From Eopsaltria australis (Eukaryota; Chordata; Aves; Passeriformes; Petroicidae): a stretch of 64,000 nucleotides of DNA. Both the position numbers and the translations under genes were made by a program. A model generated the notes under the pieces. It saw only the letters and a list, made by a program, of their open reading frames with translations, was not told the DNA's origin and did not search any database. The stretch's first letter is position 1. Each line of letters begins with the position of its first letter. The stretch is from contig JAVTVJ010000130.1 in assembly GCA_034509425.1 (NCBI GenBank), positions 4,395,501 to 4,459,500 on the forward strand, in the 5' to 3' direction. Shown here piece after piece: positions 37,720 through 47,848 of the stretch.

Positions 37720-38640
37720 TGCTGCAGGGCTGCGAGAGCTGGAGGCTGCCTGGGGATCCGGGAGAGCCGGAGGCTGCCCGGGGGTCTGCATCCCGCTGCC
37801 GCCGGAGCGGATGCTGCAGCTCCAGCCCGGGAGCGTGCAACCCTCCCACAGCCTCATCCATATGGGATAGCGATATATGTGGATACGCACATGCATACGC
37901 GGCTTGCAGCGCCGGCAAGCAGAACCACACTGGGCGGGAGAGCTCGAGGGTCCCCCCGCACCCCCCGGCGCGGAGCCGGACCCGGGAGGCGCCGCGGGGA
38001 GCGGCGGGGGCGGGCGCGGTGGGGCGCGGCGGCTGCCAGGTGCCCCCCTCCCTCCATCTCTCCATCCCTCCCGCCCTCCGCGCCGCCCCCGCCACTTTTA
38101 TTGAGACTTTATTTTGCGGCGGGGGTCGGGGGGCGCCGGCTCTCCCCTGGATTTCTTCCCCCCCTCACCTTTTTCTTTCCTTTATTTATAATTTTTTAAT
38201 AATTTTTTTTTGGAGGGGGGTGGCTCCGTGTTGGCCAAAACCTTTCCGCTCTCCGCATGTGCGTGATTTAGAGTGACAGAATTGCGAGCCGGGGCTGGAG
38301 CAGCGATAAATCAGCTCCTCGCCGGCGCGGGTTGCCGGGACTCGCCCAGCGCCGGACGGAGACTGCGGCAAAAGACAGGGGGAAAGGGAGAAAGGAGAAA
38401 AAAAAAAAAAAAAAAAAAAAAAAGAAAAGGGAAAAAAAAAAAAAAGGTGTGGGGGAAGGAAAAAAAATGGGGGAGAAATACAGGAAAAAAAAAACCTCGG
38501 CAGCCCGCGGGCCAGGGGAGCGAGCGGCGAGGGTTGCGCGGGCGCGGAGCGGCTGCAGCGGCCCCGGTCTGCGCTGCTCTGCGGGGTTTTCCTCTCTTGG
38601 TTCCTTTTTTTTTTGGGGGTGCTTTTTCTTAAAGATTTTT
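37720..38640. other. CpG island 2
   Basis: High GC with dense CpG from about 37.72 kb, broken by a T-rich piece (38.17-38.21 kb) and a purine tract (38.375-38.495 kb), with GC-rich sequence resuming to about 38.6 kb and again at 38.86-39.12 kb. No coding gene was recognised. Frames of about 200 codons on the + strand in two overlapping registers have low-complexity A/R/G/P composition. Its position 9-10 kb upstream of the NFIA start makes it a plausible alternative or antisense promoter. Confidence 0.7.
38375..38495 (+). repeat. polypurine tract (A/G-rich)
   Basis: About 120 nt almost entirely of A and G, containing an uninterrupted A-run over 20 nt long, AAAAGGG words and GGGGGAAGG. Such polypurine runs can form triplexes and are prone to sequencing and assembly error. 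The open frames reading poly-lysine across it are artefacts. Confidence 0.85.
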
Positions 38641-38682
38641 CGTGTTATTTTTTCCTTTTTCTTTCCTTCTCCTGTACCTTAG

Positions 38683-38784
38683 ATGAAAATGGCTACCAGT
38701 GACTTGGCGAGCGTTGGGAAGGCAGAGCTGGCAGGTTGCGAGATTTATTTATTTATTCCCCCTCCCCACCCTTCCCCCAAATAA
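38683..38784 (+). other. candidate alternative exon or short ORF (33 aa), weak
   Basis: A long pyrimidine tract (38,643-38,676) leads to CCTTAG immediately followed by ATGAAAATGGCTACCAG. The frame reads MKMATSDLASVGKAELAGCE and on to a TAA at 38,782-38,784. The tract plus AG has the form of a good 3' splice acceptor, and the frame sits at the edge of CpG island 2. No clear GT donor of consensus quality was found in the first 60 nt after it. I do not recognise the peptide. It may be an alternative NFIA-locus exon, a small independent ORF, or chance. Confidence 0.15.
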
Positions 38785-40221
38785 TCCAGAGGCAGACCAA
38801 AATCAAACAGCCAAACTTTAAAGCCTTCGCTTTAATTCTTTCCGCCCCGCTCCTCTGTTTTCTCTCCCCCGAGCCGCGATGCGGTGCCAAGGCTGTGCCG
38901 GAGGGGGGGCCCGGAGCACGGGGAGCTGCGACGCCCATCACGGTCGCCCACGCCGGGCAGCGGCTGCTCGGGGAGCGGGCAGGAATCGGGCAAAACCGGG
39001 CAGAAACTGGGCAAAACCAGGCAGGATTCGCCGCGCTGCGAACTCCCTCGGCGAGTAAAAATGGTGCCGCGGAGCGGGCGGATGCTGCGGCGGACACTGC
39101 GCTCCCGCGTAGGGATTATCCACTTTTTTCTTTTTTTTTTTTTTTCTTTTTAAATTATTATTTATTTTTGTTGTCATGCCACAGATCTACAACTGTACGT
39201 GCAAATAAAAGCGAGAGCTCACGGATACCGCTTTCCTTCCAGCGAGGACTGAGTAGTTAATCCAATAAGTATCTGTATTGTTTGGGGCGATGCGTGTGTG
39301 GTAGGGGGGAGGCAGTTAATCATGTATCGCAATGTATGGATAAAATATATGAATATTAAAGTGACGTGGGGAGAGAGTGCCGGCGCGGGGGCTCCTTTCG
39401 GGGGAGAGGACAAAGAAGAAAGTGGAAACAATCTTTTAAAATATTTTCCATTCATAAAAATGGCAGAGGGCTTATCAAGCAGTCTATTTCTGCGTCTGAC
39501 TGAACAGCTAATGCGTTATTGCCAGCTTCAAAAGATAATTGTAGTGTCGGTAGAGACCTAATAATACAGTAGCACATGTAATTTTAAACAACACCTCATT
39601 GTTTATTGGGATGTAACTTTCCCAAAGTTTATTTGTAGCATTAAGAGATTTTTAAGTGCAGGAACAAATTGCAAATGAGCAGCTGTGGGGCGATGCACGG
39701 TTTGTGTGGCTACAAGAGTTTCTATATTTAGTGACAAGATGAATCTGAAGAGGATAAAAAAAATAGAATATTTTTAAGGAAATGCTTATTTCCTCCTGGA
39801 GGAGGGGGGAGCTATGCTGGGGGATCTCCTGACTCGGGTTTTCAGTTTTCTGAGGGAGAAATAATGCAGTCAGTGTGTGTTTGCCCACGAGCTTCACAGG
39901 CGTACATACACCTGCTCCATAGGCTCAGAAATAACCTTTTCATGCAAGAAGTTAAGGAAGGGGTCGGGCATACGTACGTGGGGCGGTGTCGTGATTTATG
40001 TGCTTTTCCAGGAATCCAAATAAAACCAGAGCTGAGCGTATCCCTTTGTGAGGGCCACCTGTGCATCGCGCCTGCTGGTTCCGGGGGTTACCCTGTGGAA
40101 ATCTTCCCAGCCCAGTATAGAAGTTAACACAACAGTCGGGTGAGCAGAGGATGGTCTCACCTTCTCCCTGCTGTTAGGAGAGGAAAGCAGTGATTGTGAC
40201 AGGCAGCCCACACGGATTACA

Positions 40222-40316
40222 CTTCCTTCTTTTTTTTTCTTTTTTTCTTTTTTCTTTTTTTTAAAGAAAAACTCCCTTTCTGCAAAAAAAAAAAAAAAAA
40301 CCAAAAAAAAAAAAAC
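40222..40316. repeat. inverted T-rich / A-rich tract pair
   Basis: A T-rich arm (40,222-40,262, with C interruptions) is followed about 20 nt later by an A-rich arm (40,283-40,315, with CC interruptions). The arms are largely complementary, so the segment could fold into a long hairpin. It is a likely unstable and assembly-sensitive site, and no insertion element boundary is visible. Confidence 0.75.
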
Positions 40317-41156
40317 CCCAACAAAGCAGCTTCTCCAGAGAGATCCAGTACCAGCACAGGGTGCCCAGTGCAGGGATCTATATTGCCAGGGCTTACAATG
40401 CGGCAGGTCAGTGAATTACAGTAATAAAGACTTAAAAAAAAAAAAAAAAAATTCAGGTGCTGAGACTAACAAATTTCCTTCACTATTCCAAAGGAGCCAT
40501 GCGTGCTGGGAAAAGGCAGAGCAAGCAGAATGGACTGGGTGCACTTCACTCTGTGGTTTTTTACAAAATCTTTTAGGCAGAAGCGTTGGGTCTCGTGCAG
40601 GATTTTGGGTTGTTATAACCAACCCTTGCACATGAGCTACGGCACAGCTTTTATGGCTCAATCCTTGCACGTTATGAAGATGTGTATAAAATTAGAGGAG
40701 GTATAGAAGTAAAAAGTTACTAATCTCAGAGGAAGAGTATTACTTTTAATTCCCTATAATTTCATTTAGTTCGAAGTTTAAGGGCTAGAAGTGGGGGGGT
40801 TCTAAACTATCTGTGTTAGTGCCTGTCCTTCCTATGAAGAACATATCAGCTTTTAAATAATACATAATTTAAGGCTGGAAGAGGTATTTTTAATAGCAGA
40901 AAAGACACAGAGTTAGGAAAACTTGTGATAGAAAACTTTCTTGCTCTGTACTCATGAGGAAAGTGATCAGACCTCATATGCTGTCTGGGTTAGCAGGGCT
41001 AAAACTATTTTATAAAAAGTAGTTGCAGAAGAGAATTGCAGATAAATTTTGTGCCAGAAAAGCAGTAATAAACCTGCACCTGTTACTGTTCCCTACTAAC
41101 CAGCCTGTCTCTAATGCAGGCACAAAGTTATCTGAGTTTGTGTCTGAACAGGCCGC

Positions 41157-41175
41157 TCATCATTATTATTATTAC

Positions 41176-41215
<40 letters not shown>

Positions 41216-41222
41216 TATTTAC
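41157..41222 (+). repeat. (ATT)n microsatellite
   Basis: About 20 uninterrupted or nearly uninterrupted ATT units, with one ACT variant near the 5' end, followed 70 nt downstream by a small (TTTA)n run at 41,290-41,310. Length polymorphism is expected. Confidence 0.95.
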
Positions 41223-42932
41223 AAAACTTTAGCACAGATAAGAAATGTGGAAAAAAAAAACTTAGAAGTGAAGCAGATTGCTGGTTTGATTTTTATTTAT
41301 TTATTTATTTGGGAAAATAATGTCCATCTCATTGTGAAAGTTACAGACTCCAGAGAAAAGCCTGCAGCAAAGGGCAGCAGGGAATGCATGTTAATGAGGG
41401 CTAGAAGACCACCACTGCTTCTGAGCAGTGAAGGTTGATGTTTAATATTAGTATTAATATTCCTGTTTTCTCTTTGTCATATAACTGTTTGTGCTATCTG
41501 AAACTTTACAAAGTCCAGTCAGCAATTCTTCAGGTTCATTTTTCACACCCTGCCTTGAATCTCAGCTTTTATATTCAGAGTGAACCCTGAATGTGAAATG
41601 TTCTCATGTAAAAAGCAGGGACAAAAGACTTACTTTCCTTTTGAGAAATAGATTGCATAAATAAATATGACAATGCATGGATATATAATATACTAAAATA
41701 AATAGTATTTGTATGGGTGTGGATGGGTATATAAACAGTATTTGCCACACCATGTTTATACCACTCTTGCGCAAACTTTATCAAGCAACATTTTCATTGA
41801 GGTGTGCGAGATTAGGACCAAAGTGTTTATGCCAAACTGCCTGATAAAACATTGGGTTTAGGACAACGGCAGTATCAGTTCTGCACGCTGTAATCACTCC
41901 GTATCACTGGAGAATGGTTTCGTACCATTCTGAGAGGTGTCCCTCAGCTTCCAGCAGCGATAGCGCTGCGGGACTGCGAACAAATAAAATACAGCTGAGG
42001 ACGACTGTACCTATTTGTGTCTTTCCTGGCTGTGAACAGGGGATTTATCCAGCTGGACGGTGGCATCAACATGGTGGGAAGGGAGTTTTAGGTTCCTGCT
42101 GGCCCATGGTGTGGCCTGAGCCGATAGGCACTGCTTGAGCCCACCCGTAAACCACAGTGAGCTCATAAAACTGCATTCACTTTCCCAGGGAACTTTCACT
42201 TTGAGGTATATTTCATTTTTTAAAATAAGCCCTGCTTGCAAAGCGGTTTTCTGTGTTAAAATAGTGTTATCGCTTATTTTGCTCCCCATAAGAAGATCTA
42301 CAGCAAAACAAAAGGGGAAACGCTGCCTCTCTCTGTTCTGTTGCTTCCTTTCTGCAGCCTGCACACTTTTGCTGGGAAGTTATTTCCTCCGCCATGCATT
42401 TCGCAATGGACTCGAGACCCTGTGGAAATGCATTACAGCTCTGCAGGCATTTCTGCGACATGCTCAGCTCCGGGGCCAGCGCCCCATGCATGGCTGTGCC
42501 AGGCAGCGATGCCACCAGGAGCTCACGGTCAAAGCAGGACTTTTCACACAAAGACTGACCAATTTTTAGTGTTTTACTCCCACTCGCCCGTAGCACAAAT
42601 GGTTTAATTGCCCACATGAGTACGGCTTTGGTGATGCACCCATGGCCCAGACCCCAAATGCTGCAGCCCTCTTCATCAGCCAGATAGGCACTGCAGTATT
42701 TATTCATCACTCTATTCTCCTGCTGGGAATCGTGGTGATGGACAAAAAATATTGCAAAAAAACCATAATTATTCACGTGTATTTAGTGGTGTAAGATGAG
42801 AATTTCCATCAAACATGCTACCCTGCTTATCTAAGCTACTCTCTGAAATTTGGATCCTGACGGTTGAAAGTTCTGCCCTCCTGCTCTCCTGTTTCAGGAT
42901 GACACAGTGTTCACACAACCACGGTGTTTATT

Positions 42933-43015
42933 GTAGAGCCATAGAATGGCTTGGGCTTGGAAGGTACCTGAAATACCATTGAGTTCCAACACTACTGCTA
43001 TGGAGAACTCTATTT
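42933..43015 (-). mobile_element. CR1 LINE 3'-end fragment, antisense
   Basis: CATAGAATGGCTTGGGCTTG followed by GAAGGTACCTGAAATACCAT and TGAGTTCCAACACTACTGC corresponds to the antisense CR1 3' end ('catagaatggtttgggttggaagggacctt...atcatctagttccaac'). Only about 80 nt survive, and the match is lost after about 43.02 kb. Confidence 0.8.
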
Positions 43016-44559
43016 CAGGATATGGAGCCATTAAACTAAGGAGGAAAACCCTGCTATGCTCAGTTCTCTGTACATATGTGGAACAAAAAAAGCAATCTCT
43101 TCCCTGGAGAGAGTCTTACAGAATACTCCCATTTTTGGTAGCCTCAGGATATTGTTGATTTCATGGTGGATGGTGGGACCAGGTTAGGCACGGCACTCAC
43201 CTACTGCTCCTCAGTGACATTTCTATTGGGATTTGTGGGACAACAGAGAAACATCTGGGCACTGAATCTCATCAACCATACTGGCCCTTAGGTCTCTTGG
43301 GCATGTGAGTCCATGGTTTTGATAGGAAAGGGATCAGGACCAAGCCTGGCGATTTCAGGGGCTTCTGGCTCTCAGTGGGGTGAAGCTTTTCCCAGGGCAG
43401 CCACGGGGGCTCTCCCAAAGCCACCAACATCACTCAGGGCCCAGGAGAGCCCTGTTGTCTGTCTCAGGCCTTTAATGATTGCTGCTGTATGTTAACAGGC
43501 CATACCACATATAGCCCGGCTATTGTCAGCGCTGATCCTTGTCCAACTCACGGGCTATTCAAAGCGCTTCTCAAGCCTCTCCAAAATCCCAGCTTGTTCT
43601 ACCCCGATGACAGCCATCCCTCCCATTCGGAGTTCTCTTTGTACGCTTGATAACATGGTGGAAATCCCTTATTATGCTTCTTTTAATAATGCTTTCACAT
43701 GGCAAGGGGACATGATGTTTTAATTTATGCAGTGCACATCATCCTCCGACAATTTGCTAAGAGGAGCCCTCGCGACCTAAGCCTGCGCCGAATAACACAA
43801 GTTTATGCAAAACCAGTGGTTTCCAACCTGTGGTCTCCAGGCCGCTGGGAATCGGCGGGCTCCTTCCGAGGGGTCACCAGGAGGTAACCAGGAAAGCAGA
43901 GCCGCTGCCGGGAGGTTCAAACACGCCGCTGCGCTCGGAGCCGCGCTGTCACCAGCGCAGGTCTGGGGCTCCCAAACTGCAAGCTGAAAATCACTATCTC
44001 AGGGATTTTTACTTTCTTGCTTTTTTTTTTTTTTTTTTTTTGTCTGTATTCAGTGCGTTGTGGCTGCAACCTGTGTGTCTTTAAATACCTGCTCGAGTCG
44101 ATTAAAAGCAGTAAATTCAGAGGGGTAACCACACCGCTCCTTATGAGTTGTGTGAGTTGGAAGTCTCACTTTGTTGTCAAAAAATAGCAATTAACCTTCA
44201 GATCCACTTGCTCTCCTCCCCAAATTAATTTTGCAGTATTATCACGCATCTTGAGGCTTCCCGTTTTAAGCATATAATGCTTCTCCTGTTAATGAAGCGA
44301 GTATCCACGATCAAGGGGAGCTGAGCGCCACAGACAATTGTTTGTTTGCCTTTATTTCTCACGCCCTTTGAAGGTTTCTCTTTCTCCTCTGTGTTTTTTT
44401 TTCTTTTTTTTTTCTTTTTTTTTTTTTTTTTATTAAGTGACTTTAGCAGATTGTACCCTCGGAGCTGTGAATAATGGGGTTATTCTACAAAAATGGCCAA
44501 GGCTAGTTAAGACACACAAAGCCAGGAAATCCTTTCAGGGATGAAATCAGGACTATTTT

Positions 44560-45560
44560 AGGGGTGCCGTGTAAGTTTGAGACTTTGCAGCTCGGCTGCT
44601 GCATCGCTGCCAGGCACGGCAGCGCTGCGGGGACGATCGGTCCTCCCCCGCCGGGGGCTTGCCCGGCCGGGGGGGTCCCTGCACCTTCACCGCACCGGAG
44701 GGGGGCAAAGCCTGGGGGGGGGGGGGTGGGTTGCAGAGCATGGGGCGTGCAAAGGTGGAGAGGAAAAGGAGGACGGGGGGGTTTGCCAGTGCCAGGTAAC
44801 TTTGGCCGTGCAGCAAAGCAGCTTTGCTGGTGCAAGGGACGGGGGTTCCCCGCGCCGGGGAGGGCTGCCCGTGCCCGGGGGTGCGCATGGGGGAGGGGGG
44901 GGGGGGTGGGGGAAGGGAGTACCCGTGCGGAGGGGGCTTCCCCGTGCGAGGGGGAGGGGGTTCCCCGTTCGGGAGGGGGTTTTACCCGTGCGGGAGGATT
45001 ATCCGTGCGGGGGGCTGGTTATCCATGAAGGATGGGGGGGCGACCCATGCGAGGAGCGCTCGCACAGCCCCCCCGCTGCCCTCCCACGCAGGACCCCCGC
45101 GGCTGGGAAGGGGCTCGGCGGGGGCGGGACACTGCGGGTCCGGCCGGGGGTGTGCGGGGGGATGCGGGGGATGTCGGTCAGCCCCGCCGCCCCCCGGTGC
45201 GGGTCTCCTGTGCGAATCGCGGCGATTGCGGAAATACGCGGGGGCGGGGAGGAGGAGGAGGTGGAGGAGAAGAGGAGGAGGGAGGTGGGCGGGAGGCTGC
45301 CGAATCGCTCGTAACTTCTGCAAAGTCCCGGGCACTGGGAGCCCACCACGGCAGAGCGGGGAGAGCCAGCGGCAGCGCCGGGGCACGCCTGCCCCGACCC
45401 CGGCTCGCCCCGCGCCGCAGCCACCAAAACCCCCGAATCACCCCCAAACCCACGGGAAAAAAGAAATCCCAACACATCCCACCTAAGAATCGGCGGCAGT
45501 TGGCTGCGGCGAGTTTTCCCTTCCGGTTCCCAACGGCCGCGAGTCGATTTTAGCCATAAA
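44560..45560. other. CpG island 3
   Basis: Dense CpG with long G-runs (about 13 G at 44.713 kb and 12 G near 44.897 kb) and a GC-rich minisatellite. Three overlapping frames of 150-245 codons run through it on the + strand, and others on the - strand. All have R/G/P/A-rich low-complexity content and no recognisable domain, so none is annotated as a gene. The G-runs are potential G-quadruplex formers. Confidence 0.75.
44840..45055 (+). repeat. GC-rich degenerate minisatellite
   Basis: Tandem variants of a roughly 20-nt unit with the core CCCGTGCGNGGGGG: GTACCCGTGCGGAGGGGG (about 44,919), TTCCCCGTGCGAGGGGG, TTCCCCGTTCGGGAGGGGG, TTTACCCGTGCGGGAGG, TTATCCGTGCGGGGGG and further decayed copies to CGACCCATGCGAGGAG. 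Each unit carries CpGs, so the array itself adds to the island. Confidence 0.8.
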
Positions 45561-45592
45561 AAAATATAAAAAATTGCGAAAAAAAAAAAAAA

Positions 45593-45598
45593 GTAAGT
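45593..45598 (+). other. consensus 5' splice donor in island gap
   Basis: GTAAGT is preceded by an A-run (AAAG before the junction is AA|GTAAGT here), a full-strength U1 match on the + strand between CpG islands 3 and 4. It could close an upstream non-coding first exon spliced to NFIA exon 2. Single hexamers occur by chance, so this is only a pointer. Confidence 0.15.
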
Positions 45599-46016
45599 GC
45601 CGCCAGCCGCCAGAGCCCGCAAAGTTTCTCTTGCACTGTTATCCGTGTTATCCCTCTTATCCCTGCCCGTGGGACGCGGCGCCGCTTAAACTCTTGTTTT
45701 TGTATTTTTAACCCGATTCCCACGCTTTCGCAGAGGGAATTCGCTATTGTCTTCGCGGAGTCTGGGCGCGGAGGGAGCGCGGGCGCGCAGGGCTGCGCCG
45801 CAGCTCCTTTTTATTTTTAATCTTTTTTTTTTCTTTTTTCTTTTTTTTTTTTTTTGGTCAGGGATTTGAGAAAACCGCTGAGCTTGACAGATTCCCCCCC
45901 TCTCCCCCCTCCCCGCCCGTACGTGCGCGCCGGCTCCGTGCGCGCCGTCTGGAGCGCCCGCGGCCGCGCACAAAGAAACGCGCCCGAGCGCGGGATGTGA
46001 CGGACCGCGGCGGGGA

Positions 46017-46063
46017 CCAATGGGCGGGGCTGAGCTTTGTGACGTCACCCGCCGATGCCCAAT
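46017..46063 (+). promoter_or_regulatory. CCAAT-GC box-CRE-CCAAT promoter cluster
   Basis: Within 47 bp: CCAAT at 46,017-46,021 (as ACCAATGGG), GC box GGGCGGGGC at 46,022-46,030, perfect CRE TGACGTCA at 46,040-46,047 and CCAAT at 46,059-46,063 (CCCAATCAGCG, the classical NF-Y form). A TGACG half-CRE lies just upstream (45,998-46,002). NF-Y, Sp1/KLF and CREB/ATF sites at this spacing are typical of TATA-less CpG-island promoters. The CCAAT boxes read on the + strand, but NF-Y acts in either direction. It lies about 1.83 kb upstream of the NFIA ATG. Confidence 0.65.
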
Positions 46064-46118
46064 CAGCGGCGGGGGTGGGTGTTGCGACGTTTGAACTCCC
46101 CCGGGGGGAGGGGCGCGC

Positions 46119-46228
46119 CTTTTTTTTCTTTTTTTTTCTCTTTTTTTTTTTTTCCCTTCTTTTTTTTTTTTTTCTTCTCCTCTCTTCTTTTTTCTCCTTA
46201 TTTCCCCCTCTTTTTTTTGCCTTTTTCC
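46119..46228 (+). repeat. polypyrimidine (T-rich) tract
   Basis: About 110 nt of nearly pure pyrimidine (T-runs with CCC and CTC interruptions), directly 3' of the CCAAT/CRE cluster and followed shortly by an A-run (46,301-46,313) and G-run. Such tracts exclude nucleosomes and can form triplex DNA. Confidence 0.85.
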
Positions 46229-46570
46229 GCCGTTGGCGGCGCCCCTCGGGGACGGGGCGCTGGCGGGGCCGGAGCCTCGGAAACCTCCGGATTTAGCACC
46301 CAAAAAAAAAAAAAAGGGGGGGGGGGAGGGGAGAAGAAGAAAGAAATTTTTTTTTTTTTAAATAAAAAATAACGTTTAGAATTATTTATTTTTTAAAGTG
46401 TGCTTAGCAAAACGCTGACTTGGGAAAAATGAGGATAACTTGCGCGCCCACCCGTTTAGCGCTCAAATATTTTGGGGTGGGGGAAGGTGCTTTCGCTCTA
46501 CCCTTTTTTTTTTTTTTTTTTGGGAAGGGGGGTGTCCGCCGCTGCGGAGGGGCTGCACTTGACCGTGGCC

Positions 46571-46590
46571 CCTGCCTAGAGGGCGCAACC
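46571..46590 (+). promoter_or_regulatory. CTCF-like motif, plus orientation
   Basis: CCTGCCTAGAGGGCGCAACC resembles the CTCF core variant CCNNTAGAGGGCGC. It lies 1.3 kb upstream of the NFIA start codon. Promoter-proximal CTCF sites often anchor enhancer loops. Motif evidence only. Confidence 0.4.
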
Positions 46591-47313
46591 AGCCGTCCCG
46601 CGGCCAAAAGTCTCCCGAAGGGCGCCAAAAGTTACTTAAAAGATAATGCTGGAAACCGCAAAAGGCTGGGAACGGTGCGGCACGGACGGGGGGGGACACA
46701 ACCCACTCCCCCGCAACCTCCGAAACAAGCTGCGGGAGGGGATTTTTCCTCGTTTTCCCCTATAGACGGGATTTTTTCCCTGCGTGTGTCGTCGTTCCCC
46801 CCCCCCCCCCTTCAAAAAGCCTTTGACTACGCACAGGGACGCGGGGGTCACCTAAACTGCCTCCAGCATCAGTGGAAAACGCTATTCCCAAGCGGAAAGG
46901 GGGGGGACACACCACCCGGGACACCCTCCGAGTCCCCAGGAGCGGGCTGGAGAGCATCCAAACCCCAAACCCAAACGTTGCCGGTGCCAAGACAATGCGC
47001 TCCAGAAGTGGCAGGAGGCGCGGGGGTATTTTTAATTTTAAGCGCTTCACTTTTAGATTTTATAAGTAAGAAAGAGGGGGGAGTGCGATGTGCCGATGAA
47101 TTTATGTGTTGCTATTTTTTTAGAAGAAAATTATTATTTTTTTAAAGTGGAATAAGCACCCTTGATTCTAAAGCGCTTGATTTAAAATGACAAGTGCCAA
47201 AGGGGATGGGGAAAGTTGTGGAAGGCAACGCCGCTTCCCCCGGTCCCCCCCACCCCCCAGCCCCATCCCTCCATGGTCACAGGCCGAGCGGAGCCGCAGC
47301 CCCCGGGAAGAGC

Positions 47314-47342
47314 AAAATAAATAAATAAATAAATATTATTAT
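47314..47342 (+). repeat. (AAAT)n microsatellite
   Basis: About six AAAT units (AAAATAAATAAATAAATAAA) ending in TATTATTATG, sitting within the otherwise GC-rich island just upstream of the likely 5' UTR. Confidence 0.9.
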
Positions 47343-47609
47343 GGTAGAAAAATATACAACCCCCCCCTGTAAAAAGAGGAAAACTTTGAGCCGAGCCCCG
47401 CTCGCCTCTCGGCTGCGCGGCTGGCCGCGCTGCGGGGCGGCGGGGCGGAGGGAGGCGGCGGCGCCGCAGCCCCCTCCCCGCCCCTCCCCGCCCCCGCGGG
47501 CGGGCGGCGCGGGGCGCGGGGCGGGCGGTGCGCGGCGCAGAGCGGAGGGGCGCGGAGCGGAGCGGAGGGGCGCGGAGCGGGGGCGGCGGAGGGGCGCGCA
47601 GCGAGCGCT

Positions 47610-47651
47610 ATGCCTTTAACGGCGCGCGGGGCAGGCATGCCGAGCGCGTAG
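47610..47651 (+). other. upstream ORF 1 (13 aa)
   Basis: ATGCCTTTAACGGCGCGC through GCGTAG, 13 codons, with G at -3 and C at +4. If the transcript starts upstream it could lower initiation at the NFIA ATG. It depends on the unknown transcription start. Confidence 0.25.
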
Positions 47652-47686
47652 TGCGGGAAAGTCGAGGCGGGGTTAAAGTTCAGCTC

Positions 47687-47734
47687 ATGGAGCGGCTCCG
47701 CGCTGGCTGCAGTTTGGCAGAGTTGGAAATGTGA
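47687..47734 (+). other. upstream ORF 2 (15 aa)
   Basis: ATGGAGCGGCTCCGC through ATGTGA, 15 codons, with C at -3 and G at +4. It ends 154 nt before the NFIA ATG, leaving room for reinitiation. Its relevance depends on the transcription start. Confidence 0.25.
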
Positions 47735-47756
47735 AAGCAAGAAGCAGGCTCGGGGC

Positions 47757-47848
47757 TCCCCCTCCTCTCCTCTCTCTCTCTCTTTTTTCCCCTCCTCTCT
47801 CTCCCTCTCCCTCTCTCTCTCTCCCCCTCTCTCTCTCCCTCTCTCCCC
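47757..47848 (+). repeat. (CT)n polypyrimidine tract in 5' UTR
   Basis: About 90 nt of C and T only, mainly TC/CT dinucleotide steps with short T and C runs, ending 40 nt before the NFIA start codon. On mRNA it would be a CU-rich element able to bind PTB/hnRNP K-type proteins, and as DNA it can form a triplex and is replication-unstable. Confidence 0.9.

Larger units (their letters stand above)
39130..44555. other. AT-rich spacer between CpG islands
   Basis: No coding exon was recognised. It holds an inverted T-tract/A-tract pair, an (ATT)n microsatellite, a short antisense CR1 scrap and T-tracts near 44.02 and 44.40 kb. The block around 43.65-43.80 kb is free of simple repeats but carries no identifiable gene. 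Confidence 0.55.
45690..46300. other. CpG island 4 with core promoter motifs
   Basis: GC-rich CpG-dense block flanked and split by T-tracts (45,822-45,856 and 46,119-46,228). It encloses the CCAAT/GC-box/CRE cluster at 46.02-46.06 kb. Among the upstream islands it has the best concentration of promoter motifs. It may be the start region of a long 5' UTR form of NFIA or of an antisense transcript (an antisense RNA, NFIA-AS2, is known upstream of human NFIA). Confidence 0.7.

Noticed and set aside
37558..38276. Overlapping 213- and 206-codon frames in CpG island 2
   Set aside because: Two registers are open at the same time over the same GC-rich DNA with no protein-like composition, and both run into T-rich low-complexity sequence.
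44577..45314. 245-codon open frame in CpG island 3 (plus strand)
   Set aside because: G/R/P/A-rich low complexity, overlaps other long frames in two registers and on the opposite strand, and translates the minisatellite. Stop-poor because of GC content; no domain.
46420..47145. 241-codon plus-strand frame between islands 4 and 5
   Set aside because: Reads through a T-tract (poly-Phe) and G-runs with no domain, and codon use is unlike NFIA exon 2.
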